Shown here: piece after piece, positions 7,617 through 14,529 of the stretch
Layout of the letters: each line of letters begins with the position of its first letter
How positions within the stretch are numbered: the first letter of the stretch is position 1
Origin: Saccharothrix sp. S26
GTDB lineage: Bacteria > Actinomycetota > Actinomycetes > Mycobacteriales > Pseudonocardiaceae
Length of the DNA: 64,000 nt
Assembly: GCF_021390395.1 (NCBI RefSeq)
Contig: NZ_JAJUWT010000034.1
Coordinates: forward strand, 1-64,000
Direction: 5' to 3'
Notes under the pieces: generated by a model
What the model saw: the letters and a program-made list of their open reading frames with translations, nothing else
Told to the model about the DNA's origin: nothing
Databases searched by the model: none
Program-made: the position numbers and the translations under genes

Positions 7617-9047
7617 GTGCTCACCCCGATCCTGCCCGCCCTGATCGTCTCCGCCGTCTCCCTCGGCCCCACCACCGCCGCGCCGCCCGTGGTCGACGCC
7701 GCCGCCGTCGACGCGGTCGTGCGCGAGTACCGGGAGCAGACCGCGCTGCCGGGCATCGCCGTGGCCGTCACCCGTGACACCACCGTCGTGCACACCGCCG
7801 GGTACGGCCACACCCCCGACGGCGAGCCCGTCACGGCGCGCACCGTGATGGCCGCGGCGTCGCTGAGCAAGTCGTTCACCGCGCTGGCGGTGCTGCGGCT
7901 CGTGGAGGACGGCCGGGTCCGGCTCGACGACCCGGTGCGCGCGCACCTGCCCGAGTTCACCCTGGCCGACCCCCGTGCCGCCGACATCACGGTGCGGCAG
8001 CTGCTCGACCAGACCTCGGGCCTGTCCGACACGACGAACCGGTCGTTCACCGGCCCGCCCGTGCACACCCTGGCGGAGGCCGTGGCGGCGATGCGCGAGT
8101 CACGCCTGGCCGCCGCCCCCGGCACCCGCTGGGCGTACCACAACCCGAACTTCCAGGTCGCCGCACGGCTGGTCGAGGTCGTCGGCGGCACGCCGTTCGC
8201 CGAGCACCTGCGCCGGGAGGTCTTCGAGCCGCTGGGCATGGACGACAGCCGCACCGCCGACACCGAACGCGACCTGCCGGCGAGCGCCCGGGGCCACATC
8301 AAGGTCCTCGGCGTGCCCGTGGCGCTGCCCGAACCGGCCGCCTTCGGCAACGGTTCCGGCGGCGTCCTCACCTCCGCGCACGACCTGGCGTCGTGGCTCG
8401 TCGCGCAGAACGACGAGGGCCGCGGGCCCGACGGCACGGCGGTCGCGAGCCCCGCGAGCATCGCCGCGACCCACACCCCGTCCGCCGTGTCGGGGTCGTA
8501 CGGCCTGGGCTGGTTCGTCGGCGTCACCCCGTCCGGCGCGAGGTTGGTCGACCACGGCGGCGACCTGTTCACCTCGACCGCCTACCAGGCGCTGCTGCCC
8601 GACTCGGGATACGGCATCGCGGTCCTGGCCAACACGGGCTTGGCGCACGGTGACGCCCAGGCGCTCGGCGACCGCCTCGTCGCCCTGGTCGAGGGCAGGC
8701 GGCTCCCGCCCGTCGGCGACCCGTCCATCGCCGTGGACGCGGTGCTGCTCGCCCTCGCACCGGCCGTCGCGGCGGTGGCGGTCCGGGGCGTGCTGCGGTC
8801 GCGGCGGTGGGCCGACCGGCGGCGGTCGGCGGCACGCCTGGTCCCGCTGGTGCTGCCGCTGCTGCTCCTGGCCACCGTGCACCGGGTGGTCGGCCGGCTC
8901 TACCGGGGCCGCGACGTGGCGTGGCGACAAGTGCCGTACCTGTACCCGACGTTCACGGTGCTGCTGGCGGTGGCCGCGGTGGGCGGTGTCGCCGTCCTCG
9001 TGGCGCGGCTGGTCGCGATCTCCGCGCGCCGGGCGGACGCCGGGTGA
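7617..9047 (+). CDS. Serine hydrolase, beta-lactamase (class C/PBP4*) family, membrane-anchored
   Basis: 476 residues from a GTG at 7617 that starts a hydrophobic signal sequence (PILPALIVSAVSLGPTTA). The beta-lactamase-fold domain shows SLSK (S82 nucleophile, K85), YHN (Y174) and HGG near residue 310, the three active-site motifs of the family. The last ~100 residues add three or four hydrophobic segments, so the enzyme faces outside and is tethered by a C-terminal membrane domain. Likely a D-aminopeptidase or esterase acting on cell wall or peptides rather than a resistance enzyme. Starts 85 bp from the divergent kinase operon. Confidence 0.85.
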   Translation: MLTPILPALIVSAVSLGPTTAAPPVVDAAAVDAVVREYREQTALPGIAVAVTRDTTVVHTAGYGHTPDGEPVTARTVMAAASLSKSFTALAVLRLVEDGRVRLDDPVRAHLPEFTLADPRAADITVRQLLDQTSGLSDTTNRSFTGPPVHTLAEAVAAMRESRLAAAPGTRWAYHNPNFQVAARLVEVVGGTPFAEHLRREVFEPLGMDDSRTADTERDLPASARGHIKVLGVPVALPEPAAFGNGSGGVLTSAHDLASWLVAQNDEGRGPDGTAVASPASIAATHTPSAVSGSYGLGWFVGVTPSGARLVDHGGDLFTSTAYQALLPDSGYGIAVLANTGLAHGDAQALGDRLVALVEGRRLPPVGDPSIAVDAVLLALAPAVAAVAVRGVLRSRRWADRRRSAARLVPLVLPLLLLATVHRVVGRLYRGRDVAWRQVPYLYPTFTVLLAVAAVGGVAVLVARLVAISARRADAG

Positions 9048-9092
9048 CGAGGTGTGACCCGGGCACGGTGGGCAGCGCCCGGGTCCACGTCG

Positions 9093-9248
9093 TCATCGGT
9101 CCCCGTCGTCCGGTTCGTCGTCCGGTTCGTCCCGCGGCTCGTCGTCGGGGGACCGGCCCACCCAGGCGATCGTGTCCGGCTCGGGCCACCACCCGGTGGG
9201 CACCGGCAGCTCCGGTACCGGGGTGTCAGCGCCCGGTTCGCACTCCAC
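9093..9248 (-). CDS. Small acidic Trp/Pro-rich protein (51 aa)
   Basis: GTG at 9248 with GGGAGG exactly 6 nt upstream and an in-frame TGA directly before the start. The 51-residue product has one Cys at position 3, a Pro/Glu-rich middle, the tract PTGWWPEPDTIAWVG, and a tail of acidic repeats (DDEPRDEPDDEPDDGDR). No signal peptide. It is too short for most gene callers. I do not recognise a family. It is divergent from the secreted 65-residue protein at 9464 and shares its promoter region. Strong ribosome-binding site and biased composition favour a real gene; conservation is untested. Confidence 0.6.
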   Translation of the reverse strand: MECEPGADTPVPELPVPTGWWPEPDTIAWVGRSPDDEPRDEPDDEPDDGDR

Positions 9249-9319
9249 TCATCACCTCCCGACGTCGAGCACGTGCGCCCGACGCTAGGGACGAGCCGCG
9301 CCGCGCGCAGCGGTCGGCT

Positions 9320-9334
9320 CCGGCCAACGGCCGG
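9320..9334. promoter_or_regulatory. Palindrome between divergent small genes
   Basis: CCGGCCAACGGCCGG has perfect 6-bp arms around AAC. It lies about 72 bp upstream of the GTG of the 51-aa gene (minus strand) and 129 bp upstream of the 65-aa gene (plus strand). A close copy lies at 10682-10697 before the NlpC/P60-type gene. Candidate site for the adjacent LuxR-type regulator; high GC makes chance matches possible. Confidence 0.35.
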
Positions 9335-9463
9335 TCCAGGCCACCGACCACCGCGCTGACCTATTGCGGACGGTGGCCGGACCCGCCACTGCCGCCGGCG
9401 GCCACCGGCCGCCAGGATTTGCCCATCGCCGGTCGGGGGACCCGCAGCCACCAGGAGGAGAAC

Positions 9464-9661
9464 ATGTCCAAGCGCATCGCGGCAGCCGTGCTCGCCGCGG
9501 TCCTCGCCGCCGCGACGGTCGGCGTCACGACCTTCGCCACCGCCGCGGCGAACACCGCCGCGGTGGCCTCGGGCGACCCGACCGACCCGCCCACCCCCTG
9601 CGGCGACCCCGAGCTGGAGTGCGGCGACGACGACTACGGCTGGACCCACCCGGGCACCTGA
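9464..9661 (+). CDS. Small secreted protein (65 aa)
   Basis: ATG at 9464 with an excellent CAGGAGGAG ribosome-binding site. Residues 1-30 are a typical signal peptide (basic start, Ala/Val core, Ala-rich cleavage region). The mature peptide of ~35 residues is acidic and Pro-rich, with two cysteines in CGDPELEC followed by DDDYGW, so a small disulfide loop is possible. The frame from 8807 is only an overlap with other genes. It ends 4 bp before the convergent LuxR-type gene, and its transcript should stop at the hairpin 9681-9717. Function unknown; an exported signal or envelope peptide is possible. Confidence 0.8.
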   Translation: MSKRIAAAVLAAVLAAATVGVTTFATAAANTAAVASGDPTDPPTPCGDPELECGDDDYGWTHPGT

Positions 9662-9665
9662 CCGG

Positions 9666-10622
9666 TCAGTTCAACCACCCCAACCGGGTGGCCGCGTACA
9701 CCGCGGCCACCCGGTTGTCGGCTTGCAGCGCCTCCAACAGCCCCGAGACGTAACGGCGCACCGTCCGCTCGCTGATCTTCATGTGCCGGGCGATCGCGCC
9801 GTCGGTCATGCCCGTCGCCAGGAGGTCCAGCACCTTGGCCTGGGTCGGCGTCAACCCGTTGCGCGAGCCGGCCTCCCGCGCGCCCACCGGCACCGCCTGG
9901 CTCCACACCAGCTCGAACAGCATCCGCAGGGCGGCGATGATCGTCGGCGTCCGCACCAGCAGCGCGCCCTCCATGCCGGTCGGGTCCAGCGGCACCAGCG
10001 CCGAGTGCCGGTCGGCGATCACCATCTTCATCGGCAGCTCCGGCACCGCGCGCATCTGCCAGCCCGCCTTGAGGTTGCCCTCGACCATGTCGCGCGAGCT
10101 CTCGAACTCCAGCACGGCCCGTTCGCACACGTTGCGCAGCACCACCCCGCGCTCGGCCACGACCGCGGGCAGCGTCATCACCGTCTGCGCGCTCGGCGCC
10201 TTGCGGAAGTGCCGGGTGGAGAACGTCACGAACTCCTCCCGCGCGGACAGGCACAGCTCGAACGAGACCTGGCCGATGCGCTGCGGGTCGGTGATGATCT
10301 CGATGTCCGCGGTGTCGCCCGAGGAGTTCGCCATCCGGTAGGCCGCCTGCAACGCGTCGAGCTGGTGCCGTGCCGCCACGATCGCCCGCTGCTGGTCGAG
10401 CACCTGCTGCTGCGCGACGAGGATGGCGTGGTCGACCGCGCGCACCGGCTCGACCGGCGCGATGGTCGGCTCGCCGCGGTAGTCGCGGCGCACGAACCCC
10501 TTCTCGAACAGCTCCGCCATGTCCGCGCTCTCGGCCCTCGGGTCGTCCACCGCGACCGGTCCGCTGCGCACCAACGAGTCGTACAGGGCTCCCGCGCCCA
10601 TGGAAAGCAGCCCTTCGAGCAT
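9666..10622 (-). CDS. Orphan LuxR-type regulator with TrmB-like N-terminus
   Basis: 318 residues from the ATG at 10622, preceded by a G-rich stretch acting as ribosome-binding site. The first ~70 residues look like a TrmB-type winged helix/sensor region, the middle like a PLD-like sensor domain, and the last ~60 a LuxR HTH (LTPTQAKVLDLLATGMTDGA, then RTVRRYVSGLL). No receiver domain, so it is not phosphorylated by a partner kinase. It is divergent from the NlpC/P60-type gene at 10769 and convergent with the 65-aa secreted protein. Likely controls these neighbours; the inducing signal is unknown. Confidence 0.85.
   Translation of the reverse strand: MLEGLLSMGAGALYDSLVRSGPVAVDDPRAESADMAELFEKGFVRRDYRGEPTIAPVEPVRAVDHAILVAQQQVLDQQRAIVAARHQLDALQAAYRMANSSGDTADIEIITDPQRIGQVSFELCLSAREEFVTFSTRHFRKAPSAQTVMTLPAVVAERGVVLRNVCERAVLEFESSRDMVEGNLKAGWQMRAVPELPMKMVIADRHSALVPLDPTGMEGALLVRTPTIIAALRMLFELVWSQAVPVGAREAGSRNGLTPTQAKVLDLLATGMTDGAIARHMKISERTVRRYVSGLLEALQADNRVAAVYAATRLGWLN
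9681..9717. terminator. 16-bp perfect hairpin inside the LuxR gene end
   Basis: CAACCGGGTGGCCGCG (9681-9696) pairs perfectly with 9702-9717 around a TACAC loop. It starts 20 nt after the stop of the 65-aa secreted protein but lies within the last codons of the convergent LuxR gene. No T-tract follows. It probably ends transcription of the + strand gene and may act in both directions. Confidence 0.6.
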
Positions 10623-10681
10623 CGCCCACCCCCCCGGGTTCTCCCCAAACCGGTGACCCAGCGTACGGGCGTGTCCAGTGG

Positions 10682-10697
10682 CGGCCAATGGCCGATC
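10682..10697. promoter_or_regulatory. Second copy of the small-gene palindrome, upstream of NlpC/P60 gene
   Basis: CGGCCAATGGCCGATC matches 9321-9336 (CGGCCAACGGCCGGTC) at 14 of 16 positions, with core CGGCC-N3-GGCCG. It lies ~72 bp before the ATG of the NlpC/P60-type gene, at about the -35 position if TACGTG at 10705-10710 is the -10 box. Candidate binding site of the divergent LuxR-type regulator. Confidence 0.35.
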
Positions 10698-10768
10698 TGC
10701 CCCCTACGTGACGTCCCGCCCCGGCCCCAGGCTCGTGGTCGAGGACGCCACGACGGGAAGGCACGACG

Positions 10769-12256
10769 ATGAGACTCGACAAGCGAGCGGCCCGGTCACT
10801 GCTCTCGGCGGTGATCGCCGCGGCGGTGCTCGGTGGCGGCGTCGCCACCGCCGCGCCGTCGGCGGGCACGACCGGCCCGGGGCACCACGCCACCAGCCAC
10901 CAAGCCGCCCCGGACACCCCGACCACCACCGTCACGTCGACCGACGGGTCCGGCGCGACCGTGACCGCCGAGGTCGCCACACCGGCCGTGACCAGGTCGG
11001 AGATCATCACCCGCGCCCGCACGTGGGTGACCGCCGCCGTGCCGTACAGCCAGACCGACTACTACGGCGGGTACCGCACCGACTGCTCCGGCTTCGTGTC
11101 GATGGCGTGGCGGCTCGGCGAGTCCCTGACCACCCGCAGCCTGGACCAGGTCGCGCACCGCATCGACAAGGACGACCTCAAGCCCGGCGACATCCTGCTC
11201 AGCTACGACAACCACGTCGTGATCTTCGAGAAGTGGGCCGACGCCGCCCGCACCGAGTACTACGAGTTCGAGCAGACCCCGCCCAAAGCCACCTACCGCA
11301 AGATCCCCTACCCGTACTACAGCGGCACCTACCTGCCCTACCGCTACGACCACGTCATCGAGGACGACGGCCAGACCACCTCGCTGCCCGGCCTGTCGAC
11401 CATCTCCCGCTCGGCCGGCGACCTCGACGTCTTCGCCACCACCTCCGACGGCCACCTCAAGCACCGCAACATGAACGACGGCGTGTGGGGCTGCTGGGCG
11501 ACCCTGCCGTACAACGCGAAGATCAAGGGTGATCCGGCCGCGATCTACGGCGAAGGCCGGATCGACGTGTTCGCGCAGGGGATCGACAACCGGCTGAAGA
11601 AGATCACCTGGACCTCCGGGTACGGCTGGTACCCGTGGGCCGACATGGGGGAGTACGTCGTCACGTCCTCCCCGGCCGTGACGAGCCGTCACGCGACGGG
11701 GATCGACGTGTTCGCCAAGAACGGCGAGAACAAGATCGTCTACCGGCACTACGACACCGTGCAGGGGTGGACCACCAACTGGTCCAACATCGGCCTGAAC
11801 GCCTCGACCGTCACCGCCTCCGGTGCACCCGCGGCGGTCGCCAACGCGGACGGTTCGCGCATGAACGTCTTCGCCCGTGCGACGGACGGCAGTTTGTTGT
11901 CGTTGATGTGGACGCGTGACGCGGGGTGGTACAGCTGGGCCGACCGGGGCGGCAACTTCACCGGTCGTCCCACGGCGTCGACCCGTGGCGGTGACAGCGT
12001 GGACATCTTCCTCCGTGACCACGACAACAGCTTCATCCACCGCTACAGCCCCAACGGCGCGGACTGGACGACGTACCCGGCCAGCGACTTCGGCGGCTAC
12101 ATCCTCACCAGCCCGACCTCCGTCTCCATGAGCGCCCAGCGGATCGACGTGTTCACCCGCAACAGCAACGCCGACCTGATCCGCAAGACCTGGACCAGCG
12201 CGAACGGCTGGTACGAGTGGGCAGGGCACGGCGCGGTCGGCGCACCCGCCTGCTGA
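10769..12256 (+). CDS. Secreted NlpC/P60-like peptidase with PLL-type propeller
   Basis: 495 residues from ATG 10769 (GGAAGG upstream). Signal peptide ~1-30, a Thr/Ala-rich linker, then residues ~75-205 resembling NlpC/P60/CHAP-type cysteine peptidases: C106 in TDCSGFVSMAW and H149 in DNHVVIFEKW. Residues ~215-495 form six blades of a lectin-like propeller (PLL/DUF346 type), each with a DVFA-type strand and a GWY.WA-type turn. Likely cuts peptide stems or other amide bonds in cell walls while the propeller holds a glycan. The propeller is nearly identical to that of the next gene. Divergent from the LuxR-type regulator. Confidence 0.83.
   Translation: MRLDKRAARSLLSAVIAAAVLGGGVATAAPSAGTTGPGHHATSHQAAPDTPTTTVTSTDGSGATVTAEVATPAVTRSEIITRARTWVTAAVPYSQTDYYGGYRTDCSGFVSMAWRLGESLTTRSLDQVAHRIDKDDLKPGDILLSYDNHVVIFEKWADAARTEYYEFEQTPPKATYRKIPYPYYSGTYLPYRYDHVIEDDGQTTSLPGLSTISRSAGDLDVFATTSDGHLKHRNMNDGVWGCWATLPYNAKIKGDPAAIYGEGRIDVFAQGIDNRLKKITWTSGYGWYPWADMGEYVVTSSPAVTSRHATGIDVFAKNGENKIVYRHYDTVQGWTTNWSNIGLNASTVTASGAPAAVANADGSRMNVFARATDGSLLSLMWTRDAGWYSWADRGGNFTGRPTASTRGGDSVDIFLRDHDNSFIHRYSPNGADWTTYPASDFGGYILTSPTSVSMSAQRIDVFTRNSNADLIRKTWTSANGWYEWAGHGAVGAPAC
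11420..12256 (+). repeat. Propeller-encoding duplication, copy 1
   Basis: About 840 bp that recurs at a constant +1572 offset (12992-13828). The middle of the two copies (around 11700-11900 vs 13272-13472) is almost identical even at third codon positions, while the first ~120 bp differ at many synonymous sites. This patchiness points to recent duplication with gene conversion. Confidence 0.92.
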
Positions 12257-12264
12257 ACCCGCGC

Positions 12265-12293
12265 GGGGCGGCCGGACCTGCACCGGCCGCCCC
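12265..12293. terminator. Hairpin after NlpC/P60-propeller gene
   Basis: GGGGCGGCCGG (12265-12275) pairs perfectly with CCGGCCGCCCC (12283-12293) around a 7-nt loop, 9 nt after the stop codon. No T-run. Typical GC-rich actinobacterial terminator; partial read-through into the paralogous gene is possible. Confidence 0.6.
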
Positions 12294-12349
12294 CACCTCC
12301 TCTCGGCCCCATCCCGCGGTACCGCCTTGCCTGAACCAGGAGCACCCCA

Positions 12350-13828
12350 GTGACACTCGCACCGAGCCGGACGCTGACCGCAGCCCTCGCCGCCGCGGCC
12401 CTGAGCACGGGCCTGACCGTGCTCGGCCCGATCGCGCCCGCGGCGACCGCCGACGACATCCGGGCCTGCGACCCCGGCGGCACGACCACGCAGGACGTCA
12501 CGATCGGCCAACAGCTCAACGCGCAGCTCGACTCCGACATGAGAGGCAACATGGACGCCTACGAGACGTCCTGCGCACGGGTCGTCGTCCAGACGGTCAA
12601 GGCGCGCGGCCTGTCGTCGAGAGCCGCGGCGATCGCCATCGCGACCGTGATCGTCGAATCGCACCTGCGCAACGTCAACTACGGCGACCGCGACAGCCTG
12701 GGCCTCTACCAGCAGCGGGACGGCTGGGGCACGGCCGCCCAGCGCCTGCACCCGCCGACCGCGACCCACAGCTTCCTGGACGTGATGCAGCAGTTCTACC
12801 CCAACGGCTCGTGGGCGGCCGAACCGATCGGCGAGGTCGCGGCGGACGTGCAGCGGCCGGCCGCCGAGTACCGGTACCGGTACGGCGTGCAGGCCGCCGA
12901 CGCCCAGCTGATCGTCGCCGCCCTGTGGGACGCGGCCCCGGGCACCTCGACCACGTTGCCCGGCCTGTCGACGATCTCGCGGGTCAACGGCGGGCTGGAC
13001 GTGTTCGCCACGACGTCGGACGGCCACCTCAAGCACCGGAACATGTCCGCCGGCGTGTGGGGGTGTTGGGCGACCTTGCCGTACAACGCGAAGATCAAGG
13101 GTGACCCGGCGGCGATCTACACGGATGGTCGGATCGACGTGTTCGCGCAGGGGATCGACAACCGGCTGAAGAAGATCACGTGGGTGTCGGGGTACGGCTG
13201 GTACCCGTGGGCCGACATGGGGGAGTACGTGGTGACCTCGTCGCCCGCGGTGACGAGTCGTCACGCGACGGGGGTCGACGTGTTCGCCAAGAACGGCGAG
13301 AACAAGATCGTCTACCGGCACTACGACACCGTGCAGGGCTGGACCACCAACTGGTCCAACATCGGCCTGAACGCCTCGACCGTCACCGCCTCCGGTGCAC
13401 CCGCGGCGGTCGCCAACGCGGACGGTTCGCGCATGAACGTCTTCGCCCGTGCGGCGGACGGCAGTTTGTTGTCGTTGATGTGGACGCGTGATGCGGGGTG
13501 GTACAGCTGGGCCGACCGGGGTGGCAACTTCACCGGTCGTCCGACTGCGTCGACCCGTGGTGGTGACAGCGTGGACATCTTCCTGCGCGATCACGACAAC
13601 AGCTTCATCCACCGCTACAGCCCCAACGGCGCGGACTGGACGACGTACCCGGCCAGCGACTTCGGCGGCTACCTCCTCACCAGTCCCACGGCGGTGGCGA
13701 TGAGCGGCCAGCGGATCGACGTGTTCAGCCGCAACAGCAACGCCGACCTGATCCGCAAGACCTGGACCAGCGCGAACGGTTGGTACGAGTGGGCAGGGCA
13801 CGGCGCGGTCGGCGCACCCGCCTGCTAG
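12350..13828 (+). CDS. Secreted lysozyme/transglycosylase-like protein with PLL-type propeller
   Basis: 492 residues from a GTG with AGGAG 9 nt upstream. Signal peptide ~1-34. Residues ~60-190 resemble actinobacterial lysozyme-like domains: E103 in ATVIVESHLRN is the candidate general acid, followed by GDRDSLGLYQQR and GWGTAAQRL. Residues ~205-492 are the same six-bladed propeller as the preceding protein. Expected to cleave the glycan strand of peptidoglycan or chitin-like polymers. Together with its neighbour it forms a glycan-cutting plus peptide-cutting pair with one shared targeting module. Confidence 0.8.
   Translation: MTLAPSRTLTAALAAAALSTGLTVLGPIAPAATADDIRACDPGGTTTQDVTIGQQLNAQLDSDMRGNMDAYETSCARVVVQTVKARGLSSRAAAIAIATVIVESHLRNVNYGDRDSLGLYQQRDGWGTAAQRLHPPTATHSFLDVMQQFYPNGSWAAEPIGEVAADVQRPAAEYRYRYGVQAADAQLIVAALWDAAPGTSTTLPGLSTISRVNGGLDVFATTSDGHLKHRNMSAGVWGCWATLPYNAKIKGDPAAIYTDGRIDVFAQGIDNRLKKITWVSGYGWYPWADMGEYVVTSSPAVTSRHATGVDVFAKNGENKIVYRHYDTVQGWTTNWSNIGLNASTVTASGAPAAVANADGSRMNVFARAADGSLLSLMWTRDAGWYSWADRGGNFTGRPTASTRGGDSVDIFLRDHDNSFIHRYSPNGADWTTYPASDFGGYLLTSPTAVAMSGQRIDVFSRNSNADLIRKTWTSANGWYEWAGHGAVGAPAC
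12992..13828 (+). repeat. Propeller-encoding duplication, copy 2
   Basis: Second copy of the block at 11420-12256 at an offset of exactly 1572 bp with no indel seen between copies. The upstream part of each gene encodes a different catalytic domain, so only the 3-prime module was copied or homogenised. Confidence 0.92.
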
Positions 13829-13848
13829 CCGTCCGGCGCGCGAACCGG

Positions 13849-13875
13849 TCCCGTCCGCCACCCCGGCGGGCGGGA
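13849..13875. terminator. Hairpin after second hydrolase
   Basis: TCCCGTCCGCC (13849-13859) pairs with GGCGGGCGGGA (13865-13875) with one T-G pair and a 5-nt loop, 20 nt after the stop. It separates the hydrolase pair from the folate genes. Confidence 0.55.
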
Positions 13876-13920
13876 CCACGCGCTGTGGCAGCCGGCGCCC
13901 CGGCACGCGAAGATCTTGGC

Positions 13921-14529
13921 GTGACGGAGAGCCTGTGGGACGTGACCCTGGCCGAGCTGCGCGCGCGGACCGCCGGGCCCGACCCGACGCCCGGCGGCGG
14001 GTCGGTGGCCGCGGTGACGGCTGCGCTCGGCTGCGCGCTGGTGCTCATGGCGCTGGAGATCACCGCGAAGCGCGACCCCTCGGTCGGTGACGCCATCGCG
14101 GCCGGCCAGGCGCTGCTCGACCGGCTCGGCCCGGCCGCCGACCGGGACGTCGAGCTGTTCCAGGACTACCTGCGGGCACGTCGGCTGCCCCGCTCCACCG
14201 AGGAGGAACGCGCCGCCCGGCAGGCCGCGGTGGCGGCGGCTTCGGTGGCGGCGACGGAAGGCCCGCTGGCCGCCGCGGCCGACGCCGTGCGGGCGCTGGA
14301 GTGGGCGTCGTCGGTGCTGCCCCTGGTCGCCGGCACGGTCGTGAGCGACGTCCGCGCGGGCGCGGACCTGCTGCTCGGGTCCGTGCTGGCCACCCTGCGC
14401 GGCGCCGAGGCCAACCTGGCACAGCCGGGCGACGGGGCGGCGGCCCTCACCGCACGGCTGGACGACGTGCGCCGCGCCGCCGTGGCCGCGCACGCCCGCA
14501 TCGAGAGCACCCCGGAGGAGTCCCGATGA
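13921..14529 (+). CDS. fchA: Cyclodeaminase/cyclohydrolase family protein (FchA-like)
   Basis: 202 residues from the GTG at 13921, the start that begins the family N-terminus. The pattern LWDVTLAELRARTAGPDPTP, then GGGSVAAVTAALGCAL, is the formiminotetrahydrofolate cyclodeaminase/methenyltetrahydrofolate cyclohydrolase signature; the rest is all-helical as expected. It would convert 5,10-methenyl-THF to 10-formyl-THF. Its stop overlaps the start of the dehydrogenase (ATGA), so the two are coupled. Because that dehydrogenase seems to lack cyclohydrolase activity, FchA-type activity is the better reading than formimino-THF cyclodeaminase. Symbol given by family; activity not proven. Confidence 0.82.
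   Translation: MTESLWDVTLAELRARTAGPDPTPGGGSVAAVTAALGCALVLMALEITAKRDPSVGDAIAAGQALLDRLGPAADRDVELFQDYLRARRLPRSTEEERAARQAAVAAASVAATEGPLAAAADAVRALEWASSVLPLVAGTVVSDVRAGADLLLGSVLATLRGAEANLAQPGDGAAALTARLDDVRRAAVAAHARIESTPEESR

Noticed and set aside
6409..8572. Long extensions upstream of the NarL-type regulator and kinase starts
   Set aside because: They run opposite the kinase and the beta-lactamase-like gene; receiver and membrane domains start cleanly at 6408 and 7531.
7617..9047. Resistance-type class C beta-lactamase
   Set aside because: SxxK, YxN and HxG motifs are present, but the C-terminal membrane segments and general divergence fit the wider serine-hydrolase/D-peptidase family; resistance cannot be claimed.
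9093..9661. RiPP precursor cluster
   Set aside because: The two small proteins are leader-core-like in size, but no lanthipeptide, lasso, YcaO or radical-SAM enzyme is nearby and the 65-aa protein has a normal Sec signal.
10796..13906. 1036-residue open frame on the minus strand across both hydrolase genes
   Set aside because: It is the complement of two genes with signal peptides, ribosome-binding sites and conserved domains; its composition is Arg/Gly/Val-rich shadow sequence repeated because the underlying genes are duplicated.
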